8,645 bases of DNA from Alphaproteobacteria bacterium (GTDB lineage Bacteria > Pseudomonadota > Alphaproteobacteria > DAOWDM01), in contig DAOWDM010000226.1 of assembly GCA_030639035.1 (NCBI GenBank), positions 1 through 8,645 on the forward strand, in the 5' to 3' direction. A program made the position numbers and the translations under genes. Of the stretch, positions 5,769 to 8,645 are shown piece after piece. Under the pieces are notes generated by a model. That model did no database searches. It saw only the letters and a list, made by a program, of their open reading frames with translations, and was not told the DNA's origin. Positions within the stretch are counted from its first letter, which is position 1; every line of letters starts with the position of its first letter.

Positions 5769-5840
5769 CCTTGAAAAAGCTAATAAAAACAAAGATGTGT
5801 ATTGATTCGACAAAGTTGGAATATGAAAAAAGTTTGTAAA

Positions 5841-5884
5841 AACAAGGGTAATTATTTCTGATGCTCGGCAGATATTACCCTGTT
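5841..5884. other. Bulged hairpin / inverted repeat in the flgF-fliL divergent region
   Basis: AACA-A-GGGTAAT (5841-5852) pairs with ATTACCC-TGTT (5874-5884), leaving one bulged A. A short inner stem TCTG/CAGA lies in between. On the + strand it is followed by AATTTTT. On the minus strand it is followed by TGTTTTTAC and a later T-run. It could act as an insulating terminator or leader attenuator upstream of fliL. Because it lies about 100-140 bp upstream of the flgF start point, it could also be a protein-binding inverted repeat. The rest of 5706-5994 holds the flgF promoter and an AT-rich segment with no other clear signal. Confidence 0.5.
5867..5879. promoter_or_regulatory. Candidate activator-binding motif upstream of flgF
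   Basis: GGCAGATATTACC matches the palindrome upstream of flgI (GGCAAATTTTGCC at 489-501) at 10 of 13 positions. It lies about 125-137 bp upstream of the predicted flgF start, again at enhancer distance. It overlaps the right arm of the bulged hairpin. It is also 116-128 bp upstream of the fliL ATG, so it could influence both directions. Confidence 0.4.
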
Positions 5885-5994
5885 AATTTTTGGAAAAGAC
5901 AGGCTTTAATGAATAAAGTCTATGTTTCAATCTATTATTAACTATAAATAGTGTATTATATAAAAGATTGTTCAAAAAAAATTAAAGGTTATTT

Positions 5995-6579
5995 ATGGCT
6001 GAAGAAATCGAAGACGAAAGTATCGAAGAAGATATTGTAGAAGATACCGCAGAAGATACAGAAGATACAGAAGAAAACGATGAAAATGAATCTCAAGAGT
6101 CAGATGCTAAAAGTAAATCCTCATGGAGCAAAAAAAAGCTACTGATGATTCTTTTGCCAATACTTGTGATATTGGGAGCTTTTGTTGGATTGTACTTTTC
6201 TGGCATAGTCGACATGCTCCTCGGCGGAGAGAAAAAAGAAGCTACAGAGGAAGTCAAAGAAGAAGAATTGAAAGAGACTATTTTTTATGATTTGCCCGAA
6301 ATGCTAGTAAATTTAAATACTTCAAAGCGAAAGCAGATTTATTTGAAAATAAAAGTGAGTCTGGAAGTTGCTAAAAAAAGTGATATTCCAAGAATAGAGG
6401 CAGTAATGCCACGTATTGTTGATAATTTTCAAGTTTATCTTCGTGAACTCCGCATAGAGGATCTTCAGGGAGCTGCTGGAATGTATCGACTAAGAGAAGA
6501 ACTGTTGTCTCGTGTTGGTAAAGCAGCTCAGCCAGCAGAAATTGTAGATATCCTGTTTAAAGAAATGCTGATTCAGTAA
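5995..6579 (+). CDS. fliL: Flagellar basal body-associated protein FliL
   Basis: A 194-residue single-pass inner-membrane protein of the FliL family, which surrounds the stator and supports motor torque. Residues 1-38 are a strongly acidic cytoplasmic tail. A basic KKK (46-48) precedes one membrane segment at 49-70. A periplasmic domain follows with the family features YDLPEMLVNLNTSKRKQIYL and KIKVSLEVAKK, ending in VDILFKEMLIQ. AAAGG lies 6 nt before the ATG. The acidic tail contains a tandem 9-bp unit (GAAGATACA at 6052-6069). It is the first gene of the rightward operon, 12 bp before fliM. No convincing promoter was found; the AT-rich region at 5938-5965 is the only candidate. Confidence 0.93.
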   Translation: MAEEIEDESIEEDIVEDTAEDTEDTEENDENESQESDAKSKSSWSKKKLLMILLPILVILGAFVGLYFSGIVDMLLGGEKKEATEEVKEEELKETIFYDLPEMLVNLNTSKRKQIYLKIKVSLEVAKKSDIPRIEAVMPRIVDNFQVYLRELRIEDLQGAAGMYRLREELLSRVGKAAQPAEIVDILFKEMLIQ

Positions 6580-6591
6580 AAGGTTTTTAAA

Positions 6592-7740
6592 ATGTCATCA
6601 TCTGAATACTTTGAAGAATACATTGCAGAAGATGAAGATGCTTCTGAAGACGAGGCGTCAGAAAACTTTGGTGAGGGTGAAGCCGATTCTTCTGATGACG
6701 AAGATGCAGCCGCAGAATGGGCGTCCATGCTAGATGAAGAAGAAGGTGGCGAAGAAGGTGGCGAAGAAGAAGGCGGTGAAACTCGTGTTCTTAACCAAGA
6801 TGAAATTGACAGCCTCTTAGGCTTTGATGATGAAGGTGATACAGGTGAAAAAGGTGGCATGGACGCTATCCTTAATTCATCTCTTGTTTCTTATGAACGA
6901 CTGCCGATGCTGGAGATTGTGTTCGACAGACTTGTTCGTGTGATGTCAACTTCTTTACGTAATTTCACCTCTGATAATGTTGAAGTGTCTCTGGATAATA
7001 TTGTTTCATTGAGATTCGGCGATTATCTGAACTCTATCCCTCTTCCAGCGATGTTGGCGGTGTTCAAAGCAGAGGAATGGGATAATTATGGGCTGTTGAC
7101 TATTGATTCTTCTTTGATTTATTCAACGGTAGACGTGCTTTTAGGTGGTCGTCGTGGCACAGCCGCAATGAGAATCGAAGGCAGACCATATACTACAATT
7201 GAGAGAAATCTTGTAGAGCGTCTAGTCCATGTTATTTTTGCAGATCTTTCTGCTGCATTTGACCCTTTAAGTCCTGTTACTTTCCATTTTGATAGACTGG
7301 AAACGAATCCTAGATTCGCAACAATTTCAAGACCTTCAAACGCCGCAATTGTTGCAAAGCTAAGAATTGATATGGAAGATAGGGGCGGAAGAATTGAACT
7401 TCTTATTCCTTATGCAACTCTAGAGCCTATTCGTGAGCTTCTGCTTCAAATGTTTATGGGCGAGAAGTTTGGGCGAGACTCTATTTGGGAAACACATCTA
7501 GCTGAACAATTGTGGGATACAGATGTTGATTTAAGTGCTGTTTTAGAGCAGTTTCATATGCCATTGCGTGATATTGTTAATATGAAAGTAGGGTCGAGAA
7601 TAATGTTGAATTCGACTCCTAATTCAGATGTTCAGTTGTTTTGTGGAGATGCCCCTTTGTTTACAGGAAGAATGGGACAGTCCAACGAGCATATTGCTGT
7701 AAAGATTAAGAAAAAATTTAGACAGATTAAAGGTAGTTAG
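6592..7740 (+). CDS. fliM: Flagellar motor switch protein FliM
   Basis: A 382-residue FliM, the C-ring subunit that binds CheY-P and sets rotation direction. The CheY-binding/FliN-type motif VLNQDEIDSLLGF sits at residues 66-78, not at the extreme N-terminus. It is preceded by a 64-residue, very acidic, Glu/Gly-rich extension containing AEWASML. The CheC-like middle domain spans about 95-285 and includes FGDYLNSIPLPAMLAVF and LLGGRRG at 183-189. The C-terminal SpoA domain spans about 300-378 (VDLSAVLEQFHMPLRDIVNM ... HIAVKIKKKF). AAAAGG overlapping the fliL stop lies 8 nt before the ATG. I recall similar extensions in Rhodospirillales FliM; here it contains a tandem 12-bp repeat. Confidence 0.96.
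   Translation: MSSSEYFEEYIAEDEDASEDEASENFGEGEADSSDDEDAAAEWASMLDEEEGGEEGGEEEGGETRVLNQDEIDSLLGFDDEGDTGEKGGMDAILNSSLVSYERLPMLEIVFDRLVRVMSTSLRNFTSDNVEVSLDNIVSLRFGDYLNSIPLPAMLAVFKAEEWDNYGLLTIDSSLIYSTVDVLLGGRRGTAAMRIEGRPYTTIERNLVERLVHVIFADLSAAFDPLSPVTFHFDRLETNPRFATISRPSNAAIVAKLRIDMEDRGGRIELLIPYATLEPIRELLLQMFMGEKFGRDSIWETHLAEQLWDTDVDLSAVLEQFHMPLRDIVNMKVGSRIMLNSTPNSDVQLFCGDAPLFTGRMGQSNEHIAVKIKKKFRQIKGS
6742..6780 (+). repeat. Tandem 12-bp repeat in the fliM acidic extension
   Basis: GAAGGTGGCGAA occurs at 6742-6753 and again at 6754-6765, followed by a degenerate third unit to 6780. It encodes repeats of E-G-G-E at residues 51-63. The unit is a multiple of three, so slippage would change linker length without breaking the frame. 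Confidence 0.85.
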
Positions 7741-7743
7741 AAT

Positions 7744-8250
7744 ATGTCTGTAAATTTAATACTTGATATAGTTATTATTATACTGCTTGTTCCTACTATT
7801 ATTTATGCACTTATTCTTAACAAAAATTTAAAAGTATTAAGAGAAAGCAAAGGAGAGTTTGCTAAGCTTATTGAGGCGTTCAATCAGGCTACAGTAAGGG
7901 CAGAGCAAAGCATTCCAAAGCTGCGGCATATTACAGATGATGCGAGCAAAAAACTTCAGCAGCATGTTGATAAAGCACACAATCTGCGTGATGATTTAGC
8001 ATTTATGGTTGAAACAGCAAACAATACAGCAGATCGTCTTGAAAATTCAGCAAGAACGGCAAGAAAAGATGGGAGAAAACCAGCTTTTTCAACAGAGAGG
8101 CAAAATGTTTCAATGAATAAAGCAACGTCTGTTAGAAAAATAATAAATAAAATAGATTCTAAAAAAGAAAAAGCAGAAAAATTTGCAGTCGAAGATGAGA
8201 GATCTGAAGCAGAACGCGAGTTGCTGCGAGCATTGCAGTCAGCAAGGTAA
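7744..8250 (+). CDS. DUF6468-like flagellar-cluster membrane protein
   Basis: A 168-residue protein with one N-terminal membrane segment (about residues 4-24, ILDIVIIILLVPTIIYALIL) and a long cytoplasmic, probably coiled-coil, region. Visible blocks are LRESKGEFAKLIEAFNQATV, a heptad-like helix at about 45-105, a basic Ser/Lys-rich linker at 105-145 and a conserved-looking C-terminus ERELLRALQSAR. Position directly after fliM and before a MotE-like gene matches the DUF6468 family of Rhodospirillales flagellar clusters. Its function is not established; a role at the motor is inferred from context. Only 3 bp separate it from fliM, and AAAGG inside the fliM end lies 10 nt upstream. Confidence 0.65.
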   Translation: MSVNLILDIVIIILLVPTIIYALILNKNLKVLRESKGEFAKLIEAFNQATVRAEQSIPKLRHITDDASKKLQQHVDKAHNLRDDLAFMVETANNTADRLENSARTARKDGRKPAFSTERQNVSMNKATSVRKIINKIDSKKEKAEKFAVEDERSEAERELLRALQSAR

Positions 8251-8259
8251 GTTTTAACA

Positions 8260-8645
8260 ATGAATAAAACAACATCAAAAAACAGAAAAACAGTTAGAGG
8301 TAAAAAGACAAGTTCTAATATTTGTTTGCTTCCTGCTGTCATTTTTGTGGCTGTGTTGCTTTTAACTGTTAAGCTTGGTTCTGTTTGGGAAGCAGGAACA
8401 CAAGCAAACACACTTTCAACGCATCATTTCGATTTTTCAAAAAGCATATCAATCAGTCAGAAACAGGCTGTTGCCCAGCCAGTTGCTAACAAAGTTTCAG
8501 CTACGATGGACGCACCAGGAGGTGATTTTTCATCGGCAGACCAAGAACTCGACCGAGTACCTTCGCCAGCGGCGCGGGCGCGTCTTCGCCGGCCTCGGCT
8601 TGATTCCAGCGCTCGCTTGTCGGCCGCACGTCGAGTTGACGCGCC
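8260..8645 (+). CDS. MotE-like flagellar protein, 5' part (suspect 3' end)
   Basis: An open frame with no stop to the window end. It begins MNKTTSKNRKTVRGKK, followed by one membrane segment at about residues 21-41 (ICLLPAVIFVAVLLLTVKLG). A short basic tail, an anchor with a LLP-IF-A-LL pattern, and position after fliM and DUF6468 resemble the MotE/MgtE-N-type accessory proteins of Rhodospirillales flagellar clusters. The coiled-coil and C-terminal domain lie outside, so the call rests mainly on context. From about codon 92-98 onward composition becomes very GC-rich and the translation turns Arg/Ala/Pro-rich. That part is probably not native. AAGG overlapping the previous stop lies 12 nt before the ATG. 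Confidence 0.5.
   Translation, partial: MNKTTSKNRKTVRGKKTSSNICLLPAVIFVAVLLLTVKLGSVWEAGTQANTLSTHHFDFSKSISISQKQAVAQPVANKVSATMDAPGGDFSSADQELDRVPSPAARARLRRPRLDSSARLSAARRVDA
8535..8645. other. GC-rich tail, probable chimeric or foreign sequence
   Basis: Positions 8551-8645 contain 68 G or C of 95 (72%), against 40 of 100 at 8401-8500. A frame starting at 8534, shifted by one from the motE-like gene, is open to the end and has G or C in 32 of 37 third positions, as in coding DNA of a high-GC organism. The join lies somewhere between about 8530 and 8555. An assembly chimera is the simplest explanation. Confidence 0.7.

Noticed and set aside
5636..5839. A 67-codon + strand frame over the flgF start and promoter
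   Set aside because: It is antisense to flgF and crosses the sigma-54 promoter, with no Shine-Dalgarno and no family resemblance.
6573..6860. A Ser/Pro-rich minus-strand open frame of 95 codons
   Set aside because: It is the antisense image of the acidic repeat-rich start of fliM; low-complexity GAA/GAT codons produce Ser-rich frames on the other strand.
7956..8411. A 151-codon minus-strand open frame with hydrophobic stretches
   Set aside because: It lies antisense to the DUF6468-like gene and the start of the MotE-like gene, both of which fit operon spacing and have membrane anchors in the expected frame.

Overview
The window is an AT-rich (roughly 37-40% GC) stretch of an alphaproteobacterial flagellar cluster. 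The evidence for Alphaproteobacteria is fliX, a FlaF-type protein, a DksA with a degenerate zinc finger, a long FlgA, and fliM followed by a DUF6468-like gene and a MotE-like gene. That combination is best known from Rhodospirillales-like genomes. The low GC suggests an uncultured, perhaps host-associated, lineage; this is inference only.

Layout, left to right. The 5' part of flgI (P-ring) runs leftwards off the window and diverges from fliX. fliX is followed by dksA on the + strand. dksA converges with a leftward block flgF-flgG-flgA-flgH-flaF-like (5705 down to 1876) that encodes the rod, the P-ring chaperone and the L-ring. flgF diverges from fliL-fliM-DUF6468-like-motE-like on the + strand, which encodes the motor-associated protein, the C-ring switch and motor accessory proteins. 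The last gene runs into the window end.

Regulation. Near-consensus sigma-54 (-24/-12) promoters precede flgI (397-412) and flgF (5753-5768). About 100-135 bp upstream of each lies a related 13-bp motif of the form GGCA-N5-TRCC (489-501 and 5867-5879), in the position expected for an enhancer-binding activator. In Caulobacter, FliX controls the sigma-54 activator FlbD, so finding fliX beside such promoters is coherent. fliX itself has a sigma-70-like promoter whose -35 lies next to the palindrome.

The dksA/flaF convergence holds a bidirectional terminator, then an apparent insertion of about 240 bp. The insertion is bounded by a 24-bp direct repeat and 17-bp inverted termini and carries a REP-like palindrome (1692-1784) plus a half copy. 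Removing it puts the terminator directly after the flaF stop codon.

The last 95-110 bases rise abruptly to about 72% GC and change codon character and apparent reading frame. The end of the motE-like gene is therefore suspect, most likely a chimeric join.
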